Source of the DNA: Xylanimonas ulmi
GTDB taxonomy: Bacteria > Actinomycetota > Actinomycetes > Actinomycetales > Cellulomonadaceae
DNA length: 64,000 bases
Direction: 5' to 3'
Assembly: GCF_004216535.1 (NCBI RefSeq)
Contig: NZ_SGWX01000001.1
Location: 2,852,001 to 2,916,000, forward strand
Notes under the pieces: model-generated
The model's database searches: none
Told to the model about the DNA's origin: nothing
Seen by the model: the letters and a program-made list of their open reading frames with translations, nothing else
Part shown: positions 42,618 to 51,953 of the stretch, piece after piece
How positions within the stretch are numbered: position 1 is the first letter of the stretch
Layout of the letters: every line of letters starts with the position of its first letter
Program-made: the position numbers and the translations under genes

Positions 42618-44822
42618 CTACTTGATCTTGGCCCAGACGAGCTTGCCCGACCCCGCCGGGCGCCAACCCCAGTCGGCGAGCCGCTCGACGATCTGCATAC
42701 CGAACCCGCCCACCCGGTTGGGGTGGCCGTCGGTGGTCACCGGCGGCGCCGGGTTGGCGTCCTCGACCTCGATGCGCAGGCCGTCGCCCGTGTCGAACAG
42801 GCGCAGCGAGATGTGCCCCCAGCCGTGCAGCACGCCGTTGGCGACCAGCTCGGACACCACCAGCTCGGCCGAGGCCGACTCGGGCAGCCCCCACGCCTGA
42901 CACGAGCGCAGCACCGCGTGGCGTGCGCGCCCGATCGACGCGGGCTCGCTGGGCAGCAGCCACCGCCGCGAGCGCGGGCTCAGGCTCGGCGTCGTCGCGT
43001 CGGCCACCGGGTCGGGCAGCCGCACGACGACGATCGCGACGTCGTCCTCGGGCGCGTCGGCCAGGCGCGACAGCAGCTCCTCGCCCACCCCCGCGGCGTC
43101 GCGCGCGGTGATGCGCGCCGAGGTCTCGACCAGCGCCTCCAGGCCCACCTTGAGCGAGCGGTCGCGCCGCTCGATGAGGCCGTCGGTGTAGAACAGCAGC
43201 ACGTCGCCCGGGTAGAGCACCTCGGTGGTGGTGCGCCGCTCGACGAACCCGAAGCCCACGAGCGACCCCCCGCCGCCGTCGAGCTGGCGCACCGTGCCGC
43301 CCCGCAGCAGCAGCGGCGGCAGGTGCCCGGCGCGCGTGTACTCCATGTCCCACGACTCGTCCGCGCTCACCTCCCCCGGCACGTCGCTCTCCTCGGGCGC
43401 CCGGCGGCGCAGCGTCGCGTACACCAGGCTCGCCGAGCGCGGGATGCGCATGCCCTGCACGAGCATGTCGACCCGGTCGAGCACCACCGACGGCGTCGTG
43501 AGCTCGTAGGCGTAGGAGCGCACCACCGAACGCAGCTGGCCCATCGCGGCCGCGGCCTCGACGTCGTGCCCCACGACGTCGCCGATCACCAGACCGACCG
43601 TCGAGCCGTCGATGTCGAGCACGTCGTACCAGTCGCCGCCCACCTGGGCGTGCTCGGCGTTGGGGGCGTAATAGGTCCACACGTCGAGCCCGGTCACGTC
43701 GGCCTGCTCGGGCAGCATCGCCCGCTGCAGCGCCTCGGCGAGGTGGTGCTCGCGCGCGTACAGGCGCGCGTTGTCGATCGCGGTGCCCGCGCGGCGCGCG
43801 ACGACCTCGACGACGGTGCGCACGTCGTCGGGCTCACTCAGCACGCTCGCCGTCGTCGCCCCGGCGCCCGCTTCGTCACCGTTCCAGGTGACCAACAGGC
43901 CCAGCACCTGACGGCGACCGCCCACGGCGTGCACGACGACGGAGCCGGGCCGCACGCCCGTCTCGTCGAGCACGCGGCGCACCAGGTCGCGGCGCAGCCA
44001 GCCCGAGGCGGAGTACGGCGCGTACTCGACGTCGAGGCGCAGCAACACGGGGCCGTCAACCAGACCGTCGAGCAGATCCTGCACGGCGTCGACGGTCTCG
44101 CGCGCGCCGTGCGCGCTCGGGGCCGGGTCGAGCGGGTCGGCGTCGCTGCCGCCGACATAACGCGCGTGACGTCGCCCGCGGCCCCCGGGCGGGGCGGCCA
44201 TGTCGATGCCGTCGGCGTGCAGCAGGCCGTCGTCGTTGAGGTAGAACGCCGCCCACGGCACCACCGAGCGCAGCAGTTCGGCGATGTCACGCAGCGCGTA
44301 GGGGTACTCCAGGTCGCCCAGCAGCTCGGTGGTCTGCGCGATGAGGTCGAGGTCGGCGCGCTGGCGACGCTCGACCGCGAGCGTCTGCAACTGGGCCGAG
44401 CGCTCGTCGACGTACGCCGACACATCGACGCTGGTGCCCAGGAAGTGCGTGACCGTGCCGAGCACATCACGCCGTGGGGTGAACGTCACATGCGACCAAT
44501 ACGTGGCCCCATCAGCGCGGAGACACTGCATCGTGAAGGTGCCGCCCTCGCCCGAGGCGAGCGCCGGGGCGGCCAGCGCGGCATCCGACGGCTCGACCAG
44601 GACATGCTCGAGCGGACCCAGCGACGCGCGTCCCGGGACGGGCGGCGGCGCGGCGACCCCGGCCGTCAGACCGGTCTTCGCCGTGAACGCGTCGTTGACC
44701 CACACCAGCGGCAGGCCGTCCTCGTACGCGCCCGTGACGAACATGCACAATGACGTCCCCGCGACCATCTCGGCGAACAGGTCTGGGGACGGTGCGACGT
44801 GCTGTCCGGCCAATCCCGCCAT
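42618..44822 (-). CDS. PAS-GAF-PP2C (SpoIIE) phosphatase with C-terminal HATPase domain
   Basis: A 734-residue partner-switching regulator. Residues about 15-140 form a PAS domain (TSLCMFVTGAYEDGLPLVWVNDAF; TYWSHVTFTP). A GAF-like domain spans about 170-370. The SpoIIE/RsbU PP2C phosphatase (about 390-600) has metal-binding Asp residues in GGDWYDVLDIDGSTVGLVIGDVVGHD and YTDGLIERR. The C-terminus (about 620-734) is an RsbW-type ATPase with VVSELVANGVLHG and GGFGMQIVE. It should dephosphorylate an RsbV-like protein; the divergent STAS gene at 44933 is the obvious target. The ATG at 44822 has a GGAGGAGG site; GTG 44849 is the longer alternative. Signal unknown; PAS/GAF suggest redox, light or small ligand. 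Confidence 0.9.
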   Translation of the reverse strand: MAGLAGQHVAPSPDLFAEMVAGTSLCMFVTGAYEDGLPLVWVNDAFTAKTGLTAGVAAPPPVPGRASLGPLEHVLVEPSDAALAAPALASGEGGTFTMQCLRADGATYWSHVTFTPRRDVLGTVTHFLGTSVDVSAYVDERSAQLQTLAVERRQRADLDLIAQTTELLGDLEYPYALRDIAELLRSVVPWAAFYLNDDGLLHADGIDMAAPPGGRGRRHARYVGGSDADPLDPAPSAHGARETVDAVQDLLDGLVDGPVLLRLDVEYAPYSASGWLRRDLVRRVLDETGVRPGSVVVHAVGGRRQVLGLLVTWNGDEAGAGATTASVLSEPDDVRTVVEVVARRAGTAIDNARLYAREHHLAEALQRAMLPEQADVTGLDVWTYYAPNAEHAQVGGDWYDVLDIDGSTVGLVIGDVVGHDVEAAAAMGQLRSVVRSYAYELTTPSVVLDRVDMLVQGMRIPRSASLVYATLRRRAPEESDVPGEVSADESWDMEYTRAGHLPPLLLRGGTVRQLDGGGGSLVGFGFVERRTTTEVLYPGDVLLFYTDGLIERRDRSLKVGLEALVETSARITARDAAGVGEELLSRLADAPEDDVAIVVVRLPDPVADATTPSLSPRSRRWLLPSEPASIGRARHAVLRSCQAWGLPESASAELVVSELVANGVLHGWGHISLRLFDTGDGLRIEVEDANPAPPVTTDGHPNRVGGFGMQIVERLADWGWRPAGSGKLVWAKIK

Positions 44823-44932
44823 ATCCTCCTCCGCCTGCCGGTGCGACACGGGACAGATGGTGTCCCTGCTGGTCGCTTAACCGTAATGTGGTCCCCGACA
44901 GCACGCGAGGCCGGGCAGTCGAAAGGAGCACC

Positions 44933-45325
44933 GTGCGGGACACATCGAACCCGAAGCCAACGACGCTCGGCGAAGAGGGTGGGCACGACGGCGTGCCCGA
45001 GTTCGGAGACCCCGCGAGCGTCCACCTCATCGTCGGCACATCTCGCGCGCGAATCGTGCTGTCCGGAGAGATCGACGCCGACATCGGGCCCGAGCTCGGC
45101 GAGGCCACGGCAGAGGCCGAGGCCACGGGCCTGCCCGTCGAGATCGACGCCCACCACATCACGTTCATGGACTCCTCGGGCGTCGCGTTCCTCGCGCGGC
45201 TCGGCTCGCGCATGCCCCACAAGGTGCGCATCCTGCGCGCCCCGCCCACGGTGAAGTTCCTGCTGGAGGTCACCCGGATCGGCGAGCTCCTGGAGATCGT
45301 CGACGAGGACGAAGGCCTGGACTGA
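44933..45325 (+). CDS. STAS-domain anti-anti-sigma factor
   Basis: A 130-residue RsbV-like protein. A 25-residue disordered N-terminus precedes the STAS domain with HHITFMDSSGVAFLARLG, the Ser-Ser phosphorylation loop. It is divergent from the PP2C phosphatase, its probable activator. The GTG at 44933 has a GAAAGGAG site; longer in-phase frames upstream overlap the phosphatase gene. The similarity to the STAS protein at 38579 (FMDSxGxAFL) suggests paralogs feeding the same or parallel switches. Confidence 0.9.
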   Translation: MRDTSNPKPTTLGEEGGHDGVPEFGDPASVHLIVGTSRARIVLSGEIDADIGPELGEATAEAEATGLPVEIDAHHITFMDSSGVAFLARLGSRMPHKVRILRAPPTVKFLLEVTRIGELLEIVDEDEGLD

Positions 45326-45367
45326 GATTCACCCGCTGCGCGCCCCACGCGCCGCCGGACCACAACG

Positions 45368-45416
45368 CAGAACCCTCCGCCCACCGGGGTTGTCCCACGG
45401 TGGGCGGAGGGTTCTG
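45368..45416. terminator. Bidirectional terminator between STAS gene and fba
   Basis: A perfect 19-bp inverted repeat (45368-45386 with 45398-45416, 11-nt loop) lies between two convergent genes, 43 nt after the STAS stop and 48 nt after the fba stop. It can serve both. Confidence 0.9.
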
Positions 45417-45463
45417 AGCGTCGTCGGCGCGTTCGCGCCGGCGGCTGTGCCCTGCGAGTGGGC

Positions 45464-46486
<1,023 letters not shown>

Positions 46487-46758
46487 CGTTGATACTCCAA
46501 GCAGATGTGGGGGATGTTCCTTGGGCATCCTCCCACGCCTGTGGCCTGACCGTCATGCGGGCGGTCGCGCGCACGCGGTGCGACGGCGCGGACGGCACCA
46601 GTCGGCGGGCCATGACAACGCGCGCGACAGGAGTCACCACGGCTTTGCTGGTCTGGCTCACGAATCCAGCCCGCGCCTGCCTTCAAGACCTGCGAACGCC
46701 CGCGGACTCACGCTCTCGCGCGACACCCCCGGACCGAGGCGCGCCAAACAAGGGACAA

Positions 46759-46787
46759 TATCCGGTTCTCTGGATACTCTCGTCTTG
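46759..46787 (+). promoter_or_regulatory. Candidate yhfZ promoter and operator, leaderless start
   Basis: GATACT (46773-46778), a -10-like hexamer, ends 8 nt before the GTG at 46787, and no Shine-Dalgarno site precedes that codon. An inverted repeat tatcc-8-ggata (46759-46776) overlaps the hexamer and could be the YhfZ operator for autoregulation. In the rest of the 300-nt fba-yhfZ interval (46487-46786) I see nothing else convincing. It must also hold the fba promoter. Confidence 0.5.
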
Positions 46788-47701
46788 TGCCGTTGACGGG
46801 GATGTTGATGTCTCGAGCGGGCCTCGCGGCCGCCCGGCTCGCTGACGCGCTCAGTGGACTTAACACGGGAGACCGCGTCCCGCGGGTCCAGGACCTGGCA
46901 GGGCAGTTCGGCTGCGGCAGGGGCACTGTGCAAGCGGCGTTCGGACTGCTCGAAAACGCGGGCGCACTGCGACTCGTCGCACGCGGCCACCTAGGCACGT
47001 TCGTTGACGCGATCGACCACCGAGTGCTGTGGCAACTGTCGGGCGATCGCTCCGTCTCGCTCGCCATGCCCTTGCCCTACACCCCTCGGTACGAGGGGCT
47101 TGCGACCGGGCTGGCCGCAGGGTTCGAGGCCACGGGCGTCCCGCTCACGCTGGCGTTTATGCGCGGCTCGGCAGCCCGCCTCCGGTCTCTGCGCGAGGGG
47201 CGGTCGGACTACGTGCTGCTCTCGTCACTCGCCATGTCGACAGAGGAGGACCTGGAGGTCGTGCGCGACTTCGGGGACGGCAGCTACGTCGCGTCCCACG
47301 TCACGGTGCTCGCCGAGGGCAAGCAGGTCACCGACCCTGACTTGCGGATCGCCGTCGACCGTTCGTCGGCCGACGTGGTTACCCTCGTGCGCCGCGTGTT
47401 CGGCGACGTGCCGGCCGATCGTCTCGTGGACGTCTCCTACAACCACCTCGACCACGGGTTCCGCGCGAAGACCATCGACGCAACGGTGTGGAACGCCGAT
47501 GAGATCCGCCGCCACATCTCGGCCCCGATCACCACCCTGCCGCTCCCCGCGGCACTCGACTCGTCAGACACACGCGCTGTCATAGTCCGGGTCCGATCCG
47601 ACGTCTCGGTGCCCGTCGCCGTGCTCGACGCGTTCACGAACCCAGTTGTCGTCCAACTCGCTCACGACGTCGTCGCGGGCAACGCCATCCCGTCCTACTG
47701 A
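46787..47701 (+). CDS. yhfZ: YhfZ-like HTH transcriptional regulator
   Basis: A 304-residue regulator; E. coli YhfZ has 301. The N-terminal GntR-like winged helix is RVPRVQDLAGQFGCGRGTVQAAFGLLENAGAL. The rest resembles a periplasmic-binding-protein-like effector domain (SLAMPLPYTPRYEGLATGLAAGF; SDYVLLSSLAM), which binds a small molecule in related proteins. It leads an eight-gene operon and most likely controls it in response to the pathway substrate. The start (GTG 46787) rests on the -10 box position; ATG 46802 and ATG 46808 are alternatives. Confidence 0.88.
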   Translation: MPLTGMLMSRAGLAAARLADALSGLNTGDRVPRVQDLAGQFGCGRGTVQAAFGLLENAGALRLVARGHLGTFVDAIDHRVLWQLSGDRSVSLAMPLPYTPRYEGLATGLAAGFEATGVPLTLAFMRGSAARLRSLREGRSDYVLLSSLAMSTEEDLEVVRDFGDGSYVASHVTVLAEGKQVTDPDLRIAVDRSSADVVTLVRRVFGDVPADRLVDVSYNHLDHGFRAKTIDATVWNADEIRRHISAPITTLPLPAALDSSDTRAVIVRVRSDVSVPVAVLDAFTNPVVVQLAHDVVAGNAIPSY

Positions 47702-47713
47702 AGGAGCACCGCT

Positions 47714-48094
47714 ATGAACCACGAGCTTCGTCAGCGCCTCGACGCCTTCCGGGCGACAGACTCCATCCCCTCGCGGGCTGTCGACTTCGTCGAACGCGAA
47801 CTCGCCATGATCGACCCGCAGGCGACGCTCGACGACGAGCAAGCCGGCCTGTTCGTCTCACACGCGGTGATGGCGGTGACACGCCTAGCCCAGGGCGACG
47901 ACACCGTGACCGCGCCCGACGAGAACGTCTACGCCGAGGTGGTCTCAAAAGACCCTTCGACGCCGATCACGGCCCAACGCATGGCCGATCGCGTGGCCGA
48001 GGAGTTCCGACGACCTCTGCCGGACGCGGAGGTCAAGTTCCTGACCATTCACATCGCCCTGCTGAACCACCACCTGACAAGGGAGTCGTCATGA
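47714..48094 (+). CDS. yhfY: YhfY-like PRD-domain protein
   Basis: A 126-residue protein; E. coli YhfY has 120. It is a single PTS-regulation-domain (PRD) helical bundle with conserved His in LFVSHAVMAVTRLAQGD and FLTIHIALLNHHL. PRDs in antiterminators and activators are phosphorylated on His by HPr or EIIB. Here no PTS gene or DNA/RNA-binding domain is attached, so it may tune another yhf protein. The ATG at 47714 has an AAGGAG site 12 nt after yhfZ. The stop overlaps yhfU (ATGA). Confidence 0.85.
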   Translation: MNHELRQRLDAFRATDSIPSRAVDFVERELAMIDPQATLDDEQAGLFVSHAVMAVTRLAQGDDTVTAPDENVYAEVVSKDPSTPITAQRMADRVAEEFRRPLPDAEVKFLTIHIALLNHHLTRESS

Positions 48095-48450
48095 GAATCA
48101 TCGCCGGAGGCGTGGGCAAGGCGCAGGTCGCTGACGCCCTCAGGTCAATGCTCCGCCCACACGACACCATCACCGTCAGCAGCGACATGGACGCGGCGCT
48201 TAAGCTGCGCACCGGCGACGCCGACTACTACCTCGGCACGTGTCACACCGGCGCGGGCGCCAGCCTCGGCGTCCTCGTTGGACTCCTCGGCGCCGACAAA
48301 TGCCACACCTTCGGCCGCGCCGCACTCACCGCAGAGGACATCGAGGCCCAACTCTCCGCAGGCAAGGTCGCCTTCGGGTTCTCGGTGGACCAGATCGACG
48401 ACGCCGTCCCGGCCCTGTGGGCGGCCCTCCTCAAGGAAGAGAAGGTCTGA
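48091..48450 (+). CDS. yhfU: YhfU-like DUF2620 protein
   Basis: A 119-residue protein; E. coli YhfU has 117. It has a glycine-rich opening MRIIAGGVGKAQVADAL and a central DADYYLGTCHTGAGASLGVLVGLLG segment, both typical of DUF2620. The fold resembles a PTS EIIB-like or nucleotide-loop alpha/beta domain, with a Cys and His close together, but function is unknown. ATG 48091 overlaps yhfY by 4 nt. The stop overlaps yhfT by 1 nt (TGATG), implying equal synthesis with the transporter, possibly as its cytoplasmic partner. Confidence 0.88.
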   Translation: MRIIAGGVGKAQVADALRSMLRPHDTITVSSDMDAALKLRTGDADYYLGTCHTGAGASLGVLVGLLGADKCHTFGRAALTAEDIEAQLSAGKVAFGFSVDQIDDAVPALWAALLKEEKV

Positions 48451-49847
48451 TGTTCGCACTACTCGCTGCCGCCAACGAAGCCAGCGGCGTGCACTTCGCC
48501 ACCTGGCAGTCCATCACCGTCATGATCGTCACTGCCGTCGCAGCCGTCATGGCCCACAAGGCCCTGGCCGTGTTCAACGACGGCGCGCGCCCCTTCATGC
48601 TCGACTTCATCGGCGGCAAGACCACCCGCCCCGCAACCGCGACCGTCGTGTTCGGCCTATCGGCCGGGTTCATTTTCGGCTTCGGCGCCCCTCTCGCGCT
48701 GTCGACCGGAGTGCTCAACCCGTGGCTGCTCTTCCTGCCCGCCGAGATCCTCGGTCTCGTCGCTCCGACGTGGTGGCTCGCCGCCGCCGCGGGTCTGGGC
48801 TGGGGAGCGATCTCCGCGTGGGGTCTGTCATCGATCAACAACCTCTCCGCAAACCTTCCGGTCGACTTCATCTCGGCCCTCGGCGAGCTCGGGACTCCGA
48901 TCCTGTGGCTGTTCGCGATCTTCCCGGCGCTAGCGGTGGCGCGTCAGTTCGGCCGCACCAAGGGCCTGATCACGTTCGGCGTCCAGATCGCCGCGACGGT
49001 CGCCACCATGAAGCTCTGGCCGAACATCTTCGCCGCCTCCATTGCCATGGCCGCGGGCGTGGTCATGCTCGTCGCATTCGCTGTCACGAAGGACCGCAGC
49101 GAACGCAGCGCCGAGGCCGTCGCCCTCGCGAGCATGAGCGACGCAGAGCGAGCCGCCCATGCTGGGAATAAGGCCGTTGCCGCTGCGGCCGTCGACCAAC
49201 TCTTCGGCCCGAACGCCGCCCGCCTACGCAAGTACCTGCCGTGGTTTGCCGTGCTCGGCGCAGCGGTGGCCGTCCTTTCCGCCACCGGGATCTTCGCCGG
49301 CGGCGAGGCGACCTCGTTCCTTGTCGCAGATCGCCAGTTCGTCGAGGCCGCGCAAGTCGACTTCTGGCGTGCGTTCGGGTTCATCCCGTTGATCGCAACG
49401 ACGGCGTTGGCCTCCGGCGCGTACGCCATGGCCGGTCTGACGTTCGTCTACCCGGTCGGATACTTGATCGGTCACTTCATCGGCAACCCCGCGTTGGCCC
49501 TAGTCGTGGCAGCGATCGCAGGTGCGCTGGTGTTCAGCGTCGAGGTCTTCGCCCTCTCCGGCCTTGGCAAGTGGATGCAGCGCTGGCCGTCGATTCGAGA
49601 GTCGGCGGACCACATACGAAACGCCATCAACGAGGCCCTCCAAGCGGCGATCCTCGTCGGCTCGCTCATGGTTGCCCTGTCGATGGGTGGCGGCCTAGGG
49701 GCGCTGCTCGTCGGTGGACTGTACCTACTCAACGAGGCGCTCGGCCGCCCAGTCATCCGTATGGCCGCCGGCCCCGCCGCAATCCTTGTCTCCGGCGTGT
49801 TGCTCAACCTCCTGCACTGGGTGGGTCTGTTCACCCCGGTCGCGTAA
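48450..49847 (+). CDS. yhfT: YhfT-like membrane transporter
   Basis: A 465-residue integral membrane protein with about eleven hydrophobic helices; E. coli YhfT has 434. Conserved-looking loops include AVFNDGARPFMLDFIGGKTTR after the first helix and LSSINNLSANLPVDFISALGELGTPILW in the middle. It is the only membrane protein of the operon and so the presumed importer of its substrate. The family is not assigned a substrate that I know. The ATG at 48450 overlaps the yhfU stop by 1 nt; longer upstream frames lie over yhfU. A charged cytoplasmic loop (KDRSERSAEAVALASMSDAERAAHAG) divides the two halves. Confidence 0.9.
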   Translation: MFALLAAANEASGVHFATWQSITVMIVTAVAAVMAHKALAVFNDGARPFMLDFIGGKTTRPATATVVFGLSAGFIFGFGAPLALSTGVLNPWLLFLPAEILGLVAPTWWLAAAAGLGWGAISAWGLSSINNLSANLPVDFISALGELGTPILWLFAIFPALAVARQFGRTKGLITFGVQIAATVATMKLWPNIFAASIAMAAGVVMLVAFAVTKDRSERSAEAVALASMSDAERAAHAGNKAVAAAAVDQLFGPNAARLRKYLPWFAVLGAAVAVLSATGIFAGGEATSFLVADRQFVEAAQVDFWRAFGFIPLIATTALASGAYAMAGLTFVYPVGYLIGHFIGNPALALVVAAIAGALVFSVEVFALSGLGKWMQRWPSIRESADHIRNAINEALQAAILVGSLMVALSMGGGLGALLVGGLYLLNEALGRPVIRMAAGPAAILVSGVLLNLLHWVGLFTPVA

Positions 49848-49867
49848 GCGGCAGGAGGCTCACGACC

Positions 49868-50836
49868 ATGATCCAGTCCGTCCTTGGCCCGATCGACCCC
49901 CACAGCGTGCGCGGGGCCGTACTGCCGCACGAGCACCTCGCGATCGACCTGAGAGTCGAGTTCGACAGCGAGGCTGTACTCAGCGACGACGACACCCCCG
50001 CCGTCGCCACTGAACTCGCCGACGCCTCGGCCCGGTTCGGCCTCGCACTCGTCATCGACCAGACCGCGCGAGGCATGGGTCGCGACATCGCCGCGTTGCG
50101 GCGGATTGCGACGACGTCGGGAGTACCCGTGGTCGCCAGCACCGGGTGGTACTACGAGCGGTTCCACCCGGCCGCCGAGCCGGGCGATGACGTCGGACGC
50201 GCGACGGCACTGCTGATCAGCGACCTGACCGAGGGAGTCGACGGAACGGATGTCCTCGCCGGTGTCATCGGCGAGATCGGCACGCACGGGCAGACCCCGA
50301 GCGCGCCCGAGAGGGTGAGCCTCCTGGCAGCCGGTCGCGCGGCGGCGGCCACGGCGCGACCGGTCTCGACCCATGCCCACCTGGGCACGGGTGCCCGAGC
50401 CCAGCTTGACTTGCTCGCATCGACGGGTGTCGACCTGAGCCGGGTCAGCATCGGCCACCAAGACCTGACGACAGACGCCGCCCAACATGCCGCGATCGCC
50501 GACGCGGGGGCGTACATCGCATTCGACACAATCGGAAAAGAGTCCTACCAGCCCGACGACGTCCGCCTGCGCCTGGTGCTCGACCTCCTCGAGCAGGGCC
50601 GAGAGCGAAACCTGCTGCTCAGCAACGACATCTCTCGACGCAGTTACCTCCGCGTCGCAGGCGGCAAGGGATACTCCCACACCCTGGGCAGGTTCGCCGC
50701 ACGGCTGCGCGCCGCTGGCATCGATAAGCACACCCTTGATCAACTCTTCCGACGCAACGCGTTGCGCTGGCTCACCGGAGTAGACGTCGACGGCGCCGCG
50801 GCGCCAATCCCCTCCCCCTGCGAGGAGGCCCTGTGA
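49868..50836 (+). CDS. php: Php/YhfV-like phosphotriesterase-family hydrolase
   Basis: A 322-residue amidohydrolase-superfamily protein (PTE family; E. coli Php has 292). Metal ligands visible: HEH in AVLPHEHLAID, the bridging Glu in GEIGTHGQ, His in STHAHLGT and IGHQDL, and Asp in LLSNDISRRSYL. Characterised relatives are lactonases and phosphotriesterases. In this operon it could open a lactone or cleave an ester/phosphoramidate of the imported compound (inference). The ATG at 49868 has a GGAGG site; the longer in-phase frame overlaps yhfT. The stop overlaps yhfS. Confidence 0.9.
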   Translation: MIQSVLGPIDPHSVRGAVLPHEHLAIDLRVEFDSEAVLSDDDTPAVATELADASARFGLALVIDQTARGMGRDIAALRRIATTSGVPVVASTGWYYERFHPAAEPGDDVGRATALLISDLTEGVDGTDVLAGVIGEIGTHGQTPSAPERVSLLAAGRAAAATARPVSTHAHLGTGARAQLDLLASTGVDLSRVSIGHQDLTTDAAQHAAIADAGAYIAFDTIGKESYQPDDVRLRLVLDLLEQGRERNLLLSNDISRRSYLRVAGGKGYSHTLGRFAARLRAAGIDKHTLDQLFRRNALRWLTGVDVDGAAAPIPSPCEEAL

Positions 50837-51948
50837 TGACCTTAGTCCGCCCCACTCTCCCGGTGACAACCCCCCTGCCGCACCTCGACGCCGAGGGCGC
50901 GTTTGCCCTCCAACAGCGCATTGTCGCCGCCATTTGCGACGAACTGCCTGGCGACGAACTGTTCCGCGCAGACGTCGGCGTCAAGCTCGGCTTAGGACGC
51001 CCCCACACGACGGCGCGCGTCGAGCGGGTCCTCGCGCGCACGTTCGACGCCGAGGACGCCTGTCTGGTGCAGGGAGCCGGGACCGGCGCGATCCGCGCCG
51101 CGTTGTCCGCTGGTCCCTGGCGCGACGGCCAGCGCCGTTTGCTCGCGCACGACGCCCCGGACTACTCGACAACAGCGACGACCTTCCGCGATGGCCTCGT
51201 TGAGGCGGTGCGGGTCGACCTCAACGACCCCGAGGCGGTGGACGCAGCCTTGAAGGCCCCTGACTCGCCCGCCTGGGTATACATCCAGCACACCCGGCAG
51301 CGTCTTGCGGACAGCTTCGACCCGATCGCCGTCGTCGAACGAGCCCATGCGCTCGGCAAGCGCGTGATCGTCGACGAGAACTACGCGGCTGTCCGCACAC
51401 CACGGCTCGGGGTGCAGGTAGGCGCAGCAGCGTCGACCTTTTCCTTGTTCAAGTTGCACGGTCCCGAGGGAGTGGGCGTCGTCGTCGGGGACGCCGACCT
51501 ATGCGACGCCGCTCACGCCGCCAATTACTCTGGCGGCGGGCAGGTCCAAGGCCCGCAGGCCGTCGCCGCGCTCCAGTCCCTCGTCTCGGCACCCCTGAAT
51601 TGGGCGCGGCAGTCGAAGGAGGTCCACCGGCTCGCCAGACTGCTCCGCGACGGCGCCGTGCACGGGATCGCCGACGCCGTCGTCGCGAACGTCCAGGACC
51701 TGTGTGTCGTGGCGCTGCTCGACACGCCAGTCGCGGACGACGTGCGCGCGCGGGCCTCCCGGTACGGCGCTGCGCCCTACCCTGTGGGGTCCAACTCGCG
51801 GTATGAGATCGCACCCATGATCTATCGCCTCTCGTCGTCGACCCTCGACGCACAGCCCGAACTGCGCGAATGGACCCTGCGGATCAACCCGATGCGCGCT
51901 GGTGCCGACCTCACGGCTGACATCTTGAGCCGCGCACTGCGAGGCTGA
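50836..51948 (+). CDS. yhfS: YhfS-like PLP-dependent aminotransferase-fold enzyme
   Basis: A 370-residue fold-type I PLP enzyme; E. coli YhfS has 361. The PLP Lys is in TFSLFKLHGPEGVGVVVG (about residue 203), preceded by VIVDENYAAVR (pyridine-contacting Asp). Related enzymes act on C-S or C-C bonds of amino acids (Met gamma-lyase/threonine aldolase groups) or transaminate. Two TTA leucine codons (50842 and 50992), very rare in such genomes, suggest transfer and possible bldA-type translational control. ATG 50836 overlaps the php stop by 1 nt; GTG 50833 is equally possible. Confidence 0.88.
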   Translation: MTLVRPTLPVTTPLPHLDAEGAFALQQRIVAAICDELPGDELFRADVGVKLGLGRPHTTARVERVLARTFDAEDACLVQGAGTGAIRAALSAGPWRDGQRRLLAHDAPDYSTTATTFRDGLVEAVRVDLNDPEAVDAALKAPDSPAWVYIQHTRQRLADSFDPIAVVERAHALGKRVIVDENYAAVRTPRLGVQVGAAASTFSLFKLHGPEGVGVVVGDADLCDAAHAANYSGGGQVQGPQAVAALQSLVSAPLNWARQSKEVHRLARLLRDGAVHGIADAVVANVQDLCVVALLDTPVADDVRARASRYGAAPYPVGSNSRYEIAPMIYRLSSSTLDAQPELREWTLRINPMRAGADLTADILSRALRG

Positions 51949-51953
51949 GCGTC

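Noticed and set aside
42330-44753. Open frame of 807 codons antisense to the PP2C phosphatase gene
   Set aside because: Shadow frame with Arg/His/Gly-rich translation and no recognisable fold; the minus-strand protein has four coherent domains.
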